Below the pieces are notes generated by a model. The model saw nothing but the letters and a program-made list of their open reading frames with translations, was not told the origin of the DNA and did no database searches. A stretch of 64,000 nt of DNA from Imbricaverruca yamaguchii (lineage: Eukaryota > Arthropoda > Thecostraca > Neoverrucidae): positions 992,501-1,056,500 of the forward strand of contig JAOTOL010001506.1 of assembly GCA_034440575.1 (NCBI GenBank), read 5' to 3'. Of the stretch, positions 1 through 11,348 are shown one piece after another (the first letter of the stretch is position 1; each line of letters begins with the position of its first letter). Position numbers and translations under genes: made by a program.

Positions 1-345
1 TACTGGCCGTGGAACCGATGTGACATTTTTGGTTTTGGTTGCGTACGACATTTTAGGGTGTGTGCGATCGTAAAGGTACCGAGCTTCGCGAAATGTTATC
101 TTTTGATTGTGCTCGACGTATATAATTTCCTTCTCTTTGGAGTAGCTAGGGAAGCCGCGGTCGAAAGATGTGTGGGGATCCTGTCCTCTGCCACAGTTGG
201 CGCAGAATGGAACCTCTGAGGTACACTGGTCGCCACTATGGTCTGGGGAGGCACACATGCTACACACCGGACGGTTTCTACAGTATTGGCTAGTGTGTCC
301 ATCAGGGTGGGAATTAAGGCACTTTTTAAGAGATTTCATCTCTTA
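1..345 (-). pseudogene. LINE ORF1 fragment with CCHC zinc knuckles
   Basis: Reading leftwards from about 300, one frame gives a Cys/His-rich stretch. It contains a perfect CX2CX4HX4C knuckle (CSMCASPDHSGDQC), preceded by GHTSQYC and followed by another CX2C (FCANC). This arrangement is typical of ORF1 (nucleic-acid-binding, gag-like) proteins of Jockey/LOA/R1-type non-LTR retrotransposons, where two or three knuckles follow the RRM-like core. The frame stays open to the left edge, so the fragment continues outside the window. No usable start is visible and the frame breaks near 330-345, so it is a relic. It overlaps in content with the fragment at 1290-2051 (both reach the first knuckle), so they are probably two copies rather than one split copy. 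Confidence 0.6.
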
Positions 346-1289
346 AAACATTTTTGCACTCCGGATTCATACTGGATAGAATGGGCTCCACATGTACTCC
401 GACACAAACATACAGAAGGAGCAAAGATACTACTAAAAAACTAATACAGGATTGAAGAAAATATCCACCAAACATGTTATTCTACTTACGGTTACCAAAT
501 AACTATACACTTTTCGTGCCATCATGCACACAGACAGCAACCGAACACACACACCACACGAAACCACAAACAGCGGAAATTCCGACGACAACGCGCCAAA
601 CTTCGCGCATGCGCACTGAATATAATGGCCCCCTGTCGCTACAAATTCGCCGGTGCGTCTCCAGAAACCTGCTTTCGAGCCACCCTATAGTGGGAAAAAC
701 TGACCGTTTTAAGAGTCGCTTCCGGAGTGCAGCGGAGGCCGCCGATCGGAATTTGCTGCGTTAGCATTTTCTGTTACGAAAACTGTCCTTTAACCAATCA
801 ATGCAAGGTATTTTTAAAATTACTTCATAACCATTAGCAACTTTGAACACGTGTTTTGAACACGTAGCAGTGTCATGCCGCAAACACAAGACCTTGACTG
901 ATCCTTTGCGCACCGCCGTTGATTCCGACTTCGTGTGAGGTAGTGTTGTGGGTCCGTATCTTGCAGGGAATTGGCTGTGTATGTAGGTAGGTGTGCGCTC
1001 TGAGCTGAGGGTGAACCGTGAATTATTTGTGTTTTTCATTTTGCATAGCATTATGCTGAGACCAATAGAGAAAGGAAGGCGCATTGCTCCTGTGAGTAAT
1101 GAGAGACAAAGCTGAGCTGATCACAACTCCCTGTCTTGTGGTGTCATCCATTGCTCACTTCTTTGTTTCTATGCTTTGATGTGACCAAAAATGATGTGTA
1201 TTATGCCTATTACGTAGACACTGACTAGGTACATATGCTTTACTCGTCGGTTACCGGCAAATAGATTACATGCATGAAAAATAATATGT
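346..1289. other. Stretch without recognisable gene
   Basis: No coding similarity or structural RNA was recognised. An 11-bp direct repeat (TTTGCACTCCG) occurs at 353-363 and again at 1319-1329, flanking this interval. It could be a target-site duplication of an inserted element, but no terminal inverted repeats or tail were seen. Confidence 0.5.
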
Positions 1290-2051
1290 TCATGAAAATG
1301 TACTCCGGGAGAAATCTGTTTGCACTCCGACTCCAAACCCGGAAAGCAAGTTTCCCACCATGGTGTCCATATTTCTGACATTTAAAACAACGCATTGGGT
1401 TTGGAAAAAAAGTCGCACCTTGACCCGGATGTACGCCACCCGGATCTCAGAGGGTAAGTCAGTTGAATCAAAAGTCAATATGACATTGTTTGTAGTGATC
1501 GGCTCTGCACCTCTTCTAGACTTCATTTTTCTGGCTCCTATCACGCCGAACTCAGATAGCCCGTCTACTATCTCTTCCTCAGGTACGCCCTTGAGATCGT
1601 AAAAAATTGATGATTCCACGCGACGTATTTTTGGTTTGATGGGGTTCGACCCTCATCTGGATGCTCTCATCGACTTTGATGCCACCTTTCCGCACACTAT
1701 ATACAAACAATACACAATATATACAAACAAAAATACAAACACTATATACAAAGTCATTTCCAATGCGTTCTGTGCTTCTTCTACTTGTGCAAACTCTACT
1801 TCAATAGCACCATCCTTTAAATTCTCGCAACGAGTAATCTTTCCAAATCTGTCGCTTTCGTCTCGCCTCTGGAACGGGGACAATGATGTAATATTTTTGG
1901 TCAGTCCTCGGAAGATGAGGATGCGAGGGACATACGAAATATTTATATCGTGGCTTTCCTGATTAAACGCGCTCCCACCTGCGATGGGTTGGGCGATGGT
2001 CTGGCCCCTACGCGAGGGACCAGGAAGTGTTTTTCGGTTTGGAAATGCCAT
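1290..2051 (-). pseudogene. LINE ORF1 remnant (Jockey/LOA-type)
   Basis: Minus-strand frames give the conserved ORF1 core: 'FGKITRCENLKDGAIEVEF', then 'GVPEEEIVDGL..FGV', then 'TTNNVILTFDS', then 'AYIRVKV', then in a shifted frame a first zinc knuckle beginning RCFKCQKYGH whose last Cys is replaced. This order matches gag-like proteins of Jockey/LOA/I-type LINEs. The coding is broken by an AT-rich insertion at 1692-1757 and by at least one frameshift just before the knuckle (about 1380-1390), so it cannot make the full protein. A proline-rich N-terminus may start farther right (about 2686), across GC-rich sequence. The family-level call is firm; the exact clade is inferred. Confidence 0.65.
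1692..1757. repeat. AT-rich TATACAAACA-type simple repeat
   Basis: Imperfect reiterations of 'actatatacaaaca' and 'tacacaata' interrupt the LINE ORF1 remnant. It looks like microsatellite expansion or a small insertion inside the relic. Confidence 0.6.
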
Positions 2052-2700
2052 GCGATGCGTCTTGGTGTTCAGCTCCTTGGGCGCCCCACCCCTTAGGGGC
2101 CCTACTGGGGAGACGCCTGGGTCCCGCGGACGGGAGGTCGCCAGGCGCCCGAGGAGCTATACGGGGCAGGCGGCGCCTTCGCCCGGGCAGGAGAGAGACT
2201 CACCACCCCGACCGGGATTCAGCACCGCACGCCCCTTGACCCCAGCCGGCCGGGCCGGAAGATACTGTGAAGAATCCCAGGTCCCCGGCCCGAGGCGACT
2301 AGCCACTTAGTCCGTATGAGGGCCCGCGGGCCCGCCCGCCCCTCCGGGATATCGGAACCAAAGAGGTGTGTTGGTCCCCCGTCACAACTAGCACCGTGCG
2401 ACGGGGGACCTTAACCTCCAGGACTCCGTCAACCCCGGGGGACGGGTCGAGGGGGCGTCGCTACCCCGATAAAACTGAGCTGGTTGGCAGGACCGGGGAA
2501 GTTGCCCTGCCTGCTCATAGTAGGGATAGCTGGTGTTGCAGGGCCAGATGAAGGACATGGATGTTGGGATGAGATGGGCATTGGAATGGGAGCGTATGGA
2601 TGGAAGGACGAGTGAGGCACTCCTGGTCTCACCCCTCGCTGGTATGATGGTCGCCGGGTCATTGTGGAACTAAATCCTTCCCCCACTGCGTAAAGGAGGT
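2052..2700 (-). other. GC-rich leader upstream of LINE ORF1 relic
   Basis: A GC-rich block, strongly unlike its neighbours, lies immediately 5' (minus strand) of the ORF1 relic. A minus-strand proline/serine-rich open frame (2429-2686) could be the ORF1 N-terminus, as in Jockey/LOA elements. The most likely reading is LINE 5' UTR plus N-terminal coding. No direct functional motif is visible. Confidence 0.35.
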
Positions 2701-3115
2701 GCCTTATCAGGGGAAGGGGGGGGGCTAGGATTCTTCGATCACATTTATTTTACTTTGCGACAGCACGAACAAAAGCATACATGATAAATAAAACACTAAA
2801 ATTGCAGAGGCTGAAAATGAAGTGCCTAATCCAGGTCCTTTTCACATTAATGGGACAGGCAATGTCCAAGCCATGCTGAAGCACAAAGTGCACCCCCCCC
2901 CCCTCTATAGACAACGCACAAAAACAAAACAGCCTATTTATGATATAATACAACCAACCGTATGATTCAACGCTGACTCACCAGCTCTGGCGAAGCCCAT
3001 AATTCCGCCGGCAGCGACGACCGCCGCATACAGATACGCAGGAAGGTCGACAGGCATGACGGCTCCTGACGAACATCGGACGGTGAGAAGTCATCCCGGG
3101 CGCGATCAGACACAG
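2701..3115. other. Stretch without recognisable gene
   Basis: Contains short poly-G and poly-C runs (about 2715 and 2890). Nothing coding was recognised. Confidence 0.5.
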
Positions 3116-3300
3116 TGCACATACGGCTGACAAACAGCTGACACAAGGACGACACACGGACGACACAAGGAAGACACACGGATAACACAAGGATGACACA
3201 AGAACGAAACACGGACGACACACGGACAACACACGGACAACACATGGACAACACACGTATAACACAAGGACGACACACAGACAACACTCGGTCAACACAC
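3116..3300. repeat. 11-bp minisatellite, left block
   Basis: About 16 imperfect copies of an 11-bp unit with consensus GACRACACAYG. It is the same unit as the block at 5595-6165. The two blocks are separated exactly by the CR1-like LINE complex (3301-5594), so they were probably one array before insertion. Confidence 0.85.
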
Positions 3301-4379
3301 ATAAAGACATAAGACATAAAGACATAAAAGATTAGGCCAACTATGAGCCACAAGGGCCCTTCTTGGTTGCACTCTGTACACTCAAGCAGTTGCCCACCAA
3401 ATACGTCATTCAGCCTCCCCCCCCCCACCCTGTAATACTGAAAAGCAAGCACTCTATTTTTATAATGATGGTCTATGCTGTTTTTAAAGATGTTCAATGT
3501 GCTGCTACTAACAATGATTTCTGGCAGCTGGTTCCAGTGTTCTACTACCCTGTTGGTGAAGAAAGTCTGTCTTAACCTTGTTCTGCTGTGGTTAACTTTA
3601 ATTTTGAATTAATGACCTCTAATTGCATCATTTCTGTTAAATTCAAACATTTTCCGAAGATTTTTCTCTCCAGACCAAAGACAAATTTAAAGAACTCGAT
3701 AAGATCTCCTCTCAGCCTTCTATATCTATGTGAAAACATATTCAATTTCTTCAATCTTTCCTCATATGCCATGTTGCTTTTACCATTAACCATTTTTGTA
3801 GCCCTCTTTTGTACTCTTTCTAAAAGCCAACAATCTTTTTCATAACTAGGAGACCAAGCTTGGATGCAGTATTCCAAATGTGGCCTGACATATGCACAGT
3901 AAAGCTTCCTGATGACTTCCTCACTTCTGTATGATGCATTCCTATTTATTGCCCCAAGCATTGTCAGAGCTTTCTTTCTGGCTTCAGAGCCTTCTTTCTG
4001 GCTTCTGATGCCCCCAATTTTGTGTTCAGAATAACACCTAAATCCTTCTCCTGTTGAGTCACTGATAGCACTTGGCCACCCATCAAGTATGGAGCCTTCA
4101 TATGCTGCTTACCTACATGCATGATTTTGCACTTAGCAAAATTAAAATTCATTTGCCATTCTTCAGATCACTTTACAAGTTCGTCTAAGTCTTTTTGCAG
4201 TGAGATGTGCTCATTTTGACCTGTTATTGCCCTAGAGACCTTCAAATCATAGACAAATTTCAAAGCTTCACTGCTTATGCCACTTTCAATGTTATTTACA
4301 AATATAATGAACAGCAGTGGCCCCAGTACTGACCCCTGGGGGACTCCACTAAGAACATTTTCCCATGATGCCTTTGTAC
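3301..4379 (-). mobile_element. CR1-like LINE, 3' part (older host copy)
   Basis: The minus-strand sequence matches the 3' end of the CR1-like LINE at 22703-30944. It holds RT motif B sequence near 4345, then the C-terminal RT tail (protein motifs KIMHVGKQHMKAPYLMGG and YCIQAWSPSYEKDCW), then a 3' UTR ('ctatgagccacaagggccc' in plus orientation), and an 8-bp-unit tail of the TTTATGTC type at 3301-3330. Several frameshifts and stops are present. The same copy resumes at 5320, after the interruption by a younger LINE. Confidence 0.88.
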
Positions 4380-5319
4380 TTGAAATTTGCGGACGATTTG
4401 AAGGTCTTTAGGGCAATAGCAGGTCAGGATGAGCATATCTCGCTGCAAAAAGACTTAGACGAACTTGTGAAGTGGTCCGAAGAATGGCAAATGAAATTTA
4501 ACTTTGATAAGTGCAAAATCATGCATGTAGGTAAGCAGCATATGAAGGCTCCATACTTGATGGGTGGCCAAGTGCTATCAGTGACTCAACAGGAGAAGGA
4601 TTTAGGTGTTATTCTAAACACAAAACTGGGGGCATCAGAACAGACCAAGGAAGCCAGGAAGAAGGCACTGAGAATGCTCGGGGCAATAAATAGGAATGTA
4701 TCATACAGAAGTGAGGAAGTGATCAGGAAGCTTTACTGTGCATATGTCAGGCCACATTTGGAATACTGCATCCAAGCTTGGTCTCCTAGCTATGAAAAAG
4801 ATTGTTGGCTTTTGGAGAGAGTACAAAAGAGGGCTACAAAAATGGTTAATGGCATAAGCAACCAGGCATATGAGGAAAGATTGAACAAATTGAATATGTT
4901 TTCACTTAGATATAGAAGGCTGAGAGGAGATCTCATCGAGGTCTTTAAATTTGTCAATGGTCTGGAGAGGGGATACCTTGGGGAAATGTTTGAATTTAAC
5001 AGAAATGATGCAATTAGAGGTCATAAATTCAAAATTAAAGTTAACAACAGCAGAACAAGGTTAAGGCAAACTTTCTTCACCAACAGGGTAGTGGAACACT
5101 GGAACCAGCTGCCAGAAAACATCGTCAGTAGCAGCACATTGAACGTCTTTAAAAACAGCATAGACAATCATTATAAGAATAGAGGGCTTGCTTTTCAGTA
5201 TTACAGGGAGGGCTGATTGACAGATTTGGTGGGCAACTGGTTCAGTGTACAGAGTGCAACCAAGAAGGGCCCTTGTGGCTCATAGTTGCACTAATCTTTT
5301 ATGTCTTTTATGTCTTTAT
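4380..5319 (+). mobile_element. CR1-like LINE, 5'-truncated younger copy nested antisense
   Basis: A plus-strand copy starting inside RT motif C (KFADDLKVFR) and running through the RT C-terminus and 3' UTR to a TTTATGTC-type tail. An uninterrupted frame (4365-5216, about 283 codons) is preserved. It is bracketed by a short duplication, gtac, at 4376-4379 and 5320-5323. The minus-strand host LINE is collinear on either side of it, which identifies a secondary insertion. It is very similar to the corresponding part of 22703-30944. As it lacks the endonuclease and most RT motifs, it is inert. Confidence 0.88.
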
Positions 5320-5594
5320 GTACCAGTTAGCAGCACTCTTTGCTGTCTGCCTGAAAGCCACAACTCTATACATTTTAAGATGCTACCTGCAATACCATGG
5401 GCCTGAAGCTGTATCATTAACCGTTTATGGAGGACCTTGTGGAAGACCTTACTAAAGTCAAGATATGCTACATCAACCTGATTTCCCTGATCAAATTGTT
5501 CTGTGGCGAAATTAAAAAAGTCCAAGAGATTTGTGAGACACGATCGTCCTTTTCTAAACCCATGTTCAGTATCTTGAATCAATTTGTTTCCTTC
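5320..5594 (-). mobile_element. CR1-like LINE, RT-core part of the interrupted host copy
   Basis: Minus-strand translation shows RT motifs 'HGFRKGRSCLTNLLDF' and 'AYLDFSKVFHKV' (motif A, usually AFDKV). It ends one base-pair context before the sequence found at 4379, so this segment and 3301-4379 are one LINE. The 5' end stops abruptly at about 5594 against the minisatellite, a 5' truncation usual for LINEs. Confidence 0.85.
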
Positions 5595-6165
5595 ACGGCC
5601 AACACATGGACGACACACGGACGTCACACGGACGACACACGGACGACACATGGATGACAAACGGACAACACACGTATAACACAAGAATGACACACAGACA
5701 ACACGCGACCAACACGCGGCCAACACACGGATAACACATGGACGACACAAGGACGACACACGGATAACACAAGGACGACCCACAGCCGACACACAGACGC
5801 CACATGGACGACACATGGACAACACATGGACGAGACATGGACGACACATGGACGACACACGGACAACACATGGACGACACACGGACAATGCACAGCCTGT
5901 GTGTTGGCCACCACACGGCCGACACACGTAAAACACGCAGCCAACGGGCGGTCAACACACGGCCAACATATGAACTACACAAGGACAATGCATGGACAAC
6001 ACACAGACAACACACAGGCAACACATGGACGACACACGCCCAACACACGGACACCACATGGCTGACAAGGGACACCACACCGCCGACACACAGACAACAC
6101 ACAGTCAACATACAGTCAACACACAGACAACACATGGCCAACACACAGACAACCAGACAGTGCAC
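5595..6165. repeat. 11-bp minisatellite, right block
   Basis: About 50 imperfect copies of the 11-bp unit GACRACACAYG, with variants such as GGATAACACAA and GGCCAACACAC. Because 11 is not a multiple of 3 and the unit rarely forms stops, several frames on both strands stay open for about 130-210 codons. These are artefacts of the repeat. Confidence 0.9.
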
Positions 6166-8168
6166 CAACAGATCAAGCATTACAGTGACACAGTAGATGT
6201 CTTCTTCATAGCCATTAGTAAACATGAACATAGTGAGGCATGTTTTTTCAATATTACATTTTCCTTAAATACACACCTTACCTGAACTTTGAGAGGCCTA
6301 GGCAGGTTAAAACTGGCACTACTAGAAATCCCAATGACAAATATCAAAGGAAAAGACACAAAATTTGCCACTTCACGAACCTACATAATGTAGCCTCTCT
6401 CCTGGTTCTGTCACCTGGTTGGCTCCTCAAATTATCAAGCTTCGGATCACCCTAGGATGAGTCCTGTGGCTGATCGAGGGAGCTCGTACCTGCAGGTATA
6501 CCAGGTCCCTAGACTGGAGGAAAATAGTGTTATTAGGTTGACAGGGCAAATGACTGGAACAGGAATGGGAACCTTAGGTAGAAGTTAAATACTTGGAGTT
6601 GCCACTACATCTCCTAATACATAGCTGTCACACAATATTTATGAGTTCAGTAAAATTAAATTTAAAAGTTGAGGTGAAGCTACTCTTCCAAATTGCATTA
6701 GTACACTACCATAGTTAATCTATGAGTTATATTCATACAGCAACATGTTAAAATGTCAGTGCAGTGTAGCTCCATGTGCAGCCAGATCATTTAAGGTGAC
6801 TCCATGATCAGGAAAAGAACTACATGTGGCAAAGCAGCTGAAACTACCAATTATTTCACACAATCTAGTGATGCATGTCTGTAAACCAACTTCAGCAGAT
6901 GTCCCATGTGTTTTTGCCAACTGTACCAGCCAAGAATGTTGGGAATCTGGATGACAGAATAGCCATTGGAAAATCTTCCAACACTTAACATCTGCTCAAA
7001 TCAGGATACCTTCACCACAATAAAATTATAGTTTTCTTGATCCAGCACCATAATTCATGCTTTTCATCCCATCTAGGTTGTGTCCACATTCTATGTAGAA
7101 CTCTATCTGTTTTGAATTGCCTATGCATCCTGCCTTCTAAATACATGAAGAAAACTGCAAAAGAGGTCCCACATGAGCATTGCACATGGTATTCATAAGT
7201 TTAGGTGAATAGCATAAAGTGGACCTTAGTAATTTGCTGGCCAGATGTACAGCTGTTTGTAGAATATCAACATGTTGATGGAAATGTAAGTTTCTACCAT
7301 AATACTTAAACCAGTATGCATCAGAACAAGCTCTACCTGAAATATATATAAGTAAAAATGGGCATAGGGGCCAAGGTTACCAATGTCATGACCCACTCTG
7401 TACTTCAGACTGCACACTTGTCAGAGCCCACCATTAATCTCCATGACTGCAGGGGATTAATGGTGTTAATTAAAAATTAATTAAACAATATGTCCACATC
7501 CTTTTGGCCCATGAAATACCAACTATAAAGTCTGTGATAGAGTACTTCAATGATGTAAATCTTTTCAGTTATCTACAAATACTTTGAACTTGTAGTGCAT
7601 GCCATCAGGTAGATGACTTGCATCACTCAAGAATAGCACAGGAAGAAGTGAATCATATACTTTTGAGGGGGAAAATGCTCCTTCAATGTTTGCCTCCCCT
7701 TCTCCCAATAATTTGAACATTTAACATGGGACCTTATATTGTGTGCCACCAAACTATTTGGGTCTGCCCAATGTCATGCAATTTTATCCCACAATATTTT
7801 TTGGGGGAAACCAAGTAGTCACATATCAGCAATAACTGATCCTTAATAGCCTTCTTGACAGAAGCCAAATTGACAATAGTGCAGCAAGTGGTAGCCATTT
7901 AAGCATCCTGTCAGTTTCTGAACAGAGCATTGCAGCCTGAGACTTTTACATGAGCTGGTGGTTTCAATCTGCCATAAATATTGAGGTAATTTAGTTTTTT
8001 CAACAGCTGGTTAGGGGGGAAGATGACATTTTTGATGGCTAAAGCTACTACTAAAGATGCATTTATATCTGAATCTAGGCATTGCTCATATGTTTAGCTT
8101 CATAGTAATATTACAGTTTGACATACATCCTACCACCATGAAGCAAAGTTAAGTTTGGTTGGGCTGGG
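6166..8168. other. AT-rich stretch without recognisable gene
   Basis: Only short, unrelated open frames are present. No repeats, RNA genes or transposon ends were recognised. Confidence 0.5.
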
Positions 8169-8171
8169 CTA

Positions 8172-9117
8172 GGGGTCTGTTCCCGTGGCTCCACTAACCT
8201 CCACAAACCTCCACTGGTCGTTCCCGTGGCCAACCCAGTGGAGATTTTTCCTCCACCAACCTCCACCAGTGGAGCAAAAGCTCCACCAGCCGAGGAGCAG
8301 GGTCAAATTGTGATTTTTCAGTGGAGCTCAATCATGGCGCACTAGTTTCATATATTTGCACGTGAACAACGTCCTTCGTAATATAAATCTCATCTTCATG
8401 CGTCAACTGAATACCAGGATCATCCTTCGCAATGCAAATATGAAATTACAACTATGAACAATAATCGAAGTAGCAGATGCAGACCACAAAGCATCCTTTT
8501 TGTGGCTTTTGATATACGTCATTCGTCCTAAGGACAAGATGTTACTTTACCGGCGGGATCCGCCGCAATCCCCGTGCCGCAACTGCCGCAATGCGGCGCC
8601 AACTAAGATTGCACTCAAGCCCGATCGAGGAGGTCGAGAAAGTTGGGATGGGGAAAGGCCAGCATCGGGTAGAAAAGCGTCTCTGGGTCCAGGTAGCCAG
8701 ACACCAGATTATATGCTGTACATTAAGAAGGTAGGCTGTAACCAACCACAAAACTGGGGAGACGACTCCTGGTGCTCAACCGAGATGGAAGAAAGATTGC
8801 TTGGTTCATCCCATAAGCAAAAGGAACATATGTTCTCCTTACGGTTCCTGAGGGCCCCTACATCGCTAGAAATAAATAGACAATTTTGTGACTCGTATTA
8901 TAAGTCATACTATATTCATTGTGTGATCATCTGGACAAACATTTGAGGAGCAATTTGATCAATAGCGCCAGATACCGCGCCAAACATTTCCTTTTTGTCG
9001 CAGAATTCAGACCCCTGTCAGCTGATTTATCCACCGGTCGTTCCCCTGGGCAGGTCTCAATTAGCTTCAACTAACCTCCACTGAGTTCCTTCTGGTGGAG
9101 CCACGGGAACAGACCCC
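8172..9117. mobile_element. Non-autonomous DNA transposon with 23-bp perfect TIRs
   Basis: The left end reads GGGGTCTGTTCCCGTGGCTC.. and the right end is its exact reverse complement for 23 bp. The flanks form CTA/TAG, so the exact end and target duplication are ambiguous (CTAG may belong to the TIR). Subterminal 'CCTCCACTGG' motifs recur near both ends. The 0.95-kb interior has an open frame (8500-8946) with no recognised domain, so no transposase. A second, LINE-interrupted copy lies at 22541-22697 and 30950-31200. Confidence 0.75.
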
Positions 9118-9384
9118 TAGGTCAGGCTTTTGTTTTAAGTTGGAAACATTTAGTAATGTTTGGGATTTGTACGATAATTATAATTTTTCTTCCGAAGCAA
9201 GTGTAGCAGATCCTAAACTAAGAAAGCCTAGTTTGGGTTAAGTTAACTTTTTTAATTTGAAAATATTGCAAAGATTTTATAAACATTTCCCATTTCTCAA
9301 AATAATTTTTTTTCTCACCAAAACGTATGCATTTCCAGAAGAAATAAGTGGTTGAATCCAGGCCCCTGTCATCCCCATGCCTTC

Positions 9385-10628
9385 CTGCGTGGAGTGGGTC
9401 TACTCTGTTCCCCTGAGTCCCAAGTATATCGACAACGGCACGTCGATTGGCGAAGGTTTCATGAAATTCGGTTCCGTATTTTCGGGGCATGGGCGGCGCA
9501 ACAACCATTAAAATTAGTTTTATGCATTTTGTATGACCTTGACCTAATGCCGACGTCACCATATTGAAAATTCCCAAGTATATCGATCACGGCACGTCGA
9601 TTGGTGAAGGTTTCATGAAATTCGGTTCCGTACTTTCGGAGCATGGGCGGCGCAACAACCATTAAAATGAGTTTTGTGCATTTTTTATGACCTTGACCTA
9701 GGGCCGAGGTCACCATATTGAAAAGTCCCAAGTATATCGACCACGGCACGTCGATTGGCGAAGGTTTCATGAAATTCGGTTCCGTACTTTCGGAGCATGG
9801 GCGGCGCAACTACCATTAACATGAGTTTTATGCATTTTTGATGACTTTGACCTAGGGCCAATGTCATCATATTTAAACTCCAGAATATATCGCCCATTCC
9901 ACGTCGATTGGTGAATGTTTCATCAAATTCGGTTCGGTACTTTGGGAGCATGGGCGTGTCAAATAGGCAAGAAAAGGATTTTGGGGTTTTTGGTGACCGT
10001 GACCTAAGGTCAAGGTCATGATATTCAAAGCCCCACGTATATCGAACACGTTACGTCGATTTGTGAAGGTTTCATGAAATTGTATTGGGTAGTTTCAGAG
10101 TATGGGCGTGGTTAAAAGTCTTACAAATGGTTTTGTGCTTTTTTGATGATCTTGACCTAAGGCCAAGGTCACCATATTCAAACGTCCCAAGTATATCGAC
10201 CATGTCACGTCTATTGGTGAAGGTTTCACGAAATTCAGTTCAGTAGTTTAGGAGCATGGTCACGGCAACAATTCAGAATAAAGATGTACTTAATCAGCGA
10301 CCTTAGGTCAAGGCCAAGGTCACCATATTTTAAAGTCCCAAGTAAATCGACTATGCTGCATCGATTGGTGAAGGTTTCGGTCAATTCAGTGCAGTGGTTT
10401 ATGAGCATGGGCACGGCAACACTTTCAAAATGATTTCAAAATGGCCGCCCCAAGTTTGAGGGGTAATTTTATAGCTTTGCGTAACAGTAAGAGTCCACAT
10501 ATTCAAAAGTCCCACATAAATCGTCCCAACTGAATCGATTGGTGAAGGTTTGGTGGAATTTGGTTCGGTAGTTTCTGAATATGGTCACGGCAACAGCCCA
10601 CGGCAACAGAGTAGACCCACCCTCCTTC
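9385..10628. mobile_element. Inverted-repeat-bracketed satellite-carrying element
   Basis: The left boundary (about 9394) carries GTGGGTCTACTCTGTT and the right boundary (about 10605-10620) carries its exact reverse complement, a 16-bp inverted repeat. Almost the whole interior is a 154-bp tandem array. This resembles non-autonomous elements that carry internal satellites. No coding and no clear target duplication were found. Confidence 0.55.
9418..10600. repeat. 154-bp tandem array, eight units
   Basis: Units begin with 'TCCCAAGTATATCGAC' or close variants at 9418, 9572, 9726, 9877, 10031, 10185, 10336 and 10510 (spacings 154, 154, 151, 154, 154, 151, 174). Each unit has 'GGTTTCATGAAATTCGGTTC' and a 'TGACCTTGACCTAGGGCC' block followed by AGGTCAC. 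Left units are more alike than right ones, which decay progressively. Confidence 0.9.
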
Positions 10629-11348
10629 GTGTCGGGTCGAATGGTACAAATGACGTCATCTGGGGTACCACTTTTGGGCCCCTTTAATGGTTACATGCAT
10701 TTTAAAATTGAAATATTTTAAATTCAACTTACTTTCTTAATCCTATAGTATCACGTCTGTGCTTTTGGAATCGTGTTGAGCTGTTATTTTATCATCCTCA
10801 GTTAGGCTGCGAATTAGACGACGACCATCACGAATGCAGCGTTTTAAGAGCACACATTTTCTCAAATTCATAGATGGCGCAGTTGAGTCATAAATAGCGC
10901 AGCTGTTTGCATAGCTTCGTCGTCGGTTGTTTTATGCTTGGTTTTATGTCTGTCACACCTTGTGTTCGATGCACGTGCGTTTTAGTTGTAGTTTTATTGT
11001 ATAGTGTTCTGTTGTGGTGTGTCGTTTATCATCTGGAAGAAAGATATGGAAATAAGAGATTGCCAACCAACATGCTTATGTTTCCAAGAGATGAAAATGC
11101 ATATAAGACCTGGTTGACAGTGAAAAGGAGCTGATGGAGTTCATCCAACCAGCCCATGCATTTGTTCCAACCACTTTACCTCTGATGATTATGATCCTGG
11201 CCACGGATGCCGCTGAAAATAATGTCAGTGTCAATACCTGCCTTTTCCGGTGTCATTCCATGAATTAGCCTGCCTATCAGATCTGTATGGTAGGGAGTGT
11301 TGCATCATCCTTGTCTGGAATGCTTGTTGCATTTTTGAGCATCTTAGA
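10629..11348. other. Stretch without recognisable gene
   Basis: Includes a 75-codon open frame (10907-11134) with a hydrophobic N-terminus but no recognised domain. It shares 'gtggtaccccagatgacgtc' (inverted) with the duplicated segment near 15590. Confidence 0.4.

Noticed and set aside
3301..5319. Twin-priming (5' inversion) of a single LINE
   Set aside because: Both arms carry their own 3' UTR and tail, and the host copy resumes at 5320; a second insertion explains it.
5316..6231. Open frames of 106-212 codons on both strands
   Set aside because: They read the 11-bp minisatellite in different phases; the length comes from a stop-poor repeat unit.
9418..10600. CRISPR-like array
   Set aside because: Units are contiguous 154-bp repeats without unique spacers, in a eukaryotic genome.
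10907..11134. THAP-domain-like protein (FPRDENAYKTWL)
   Set aside because: The essential C2CH zinc ligands are absent and the N-terminus is a hydrophobic run.
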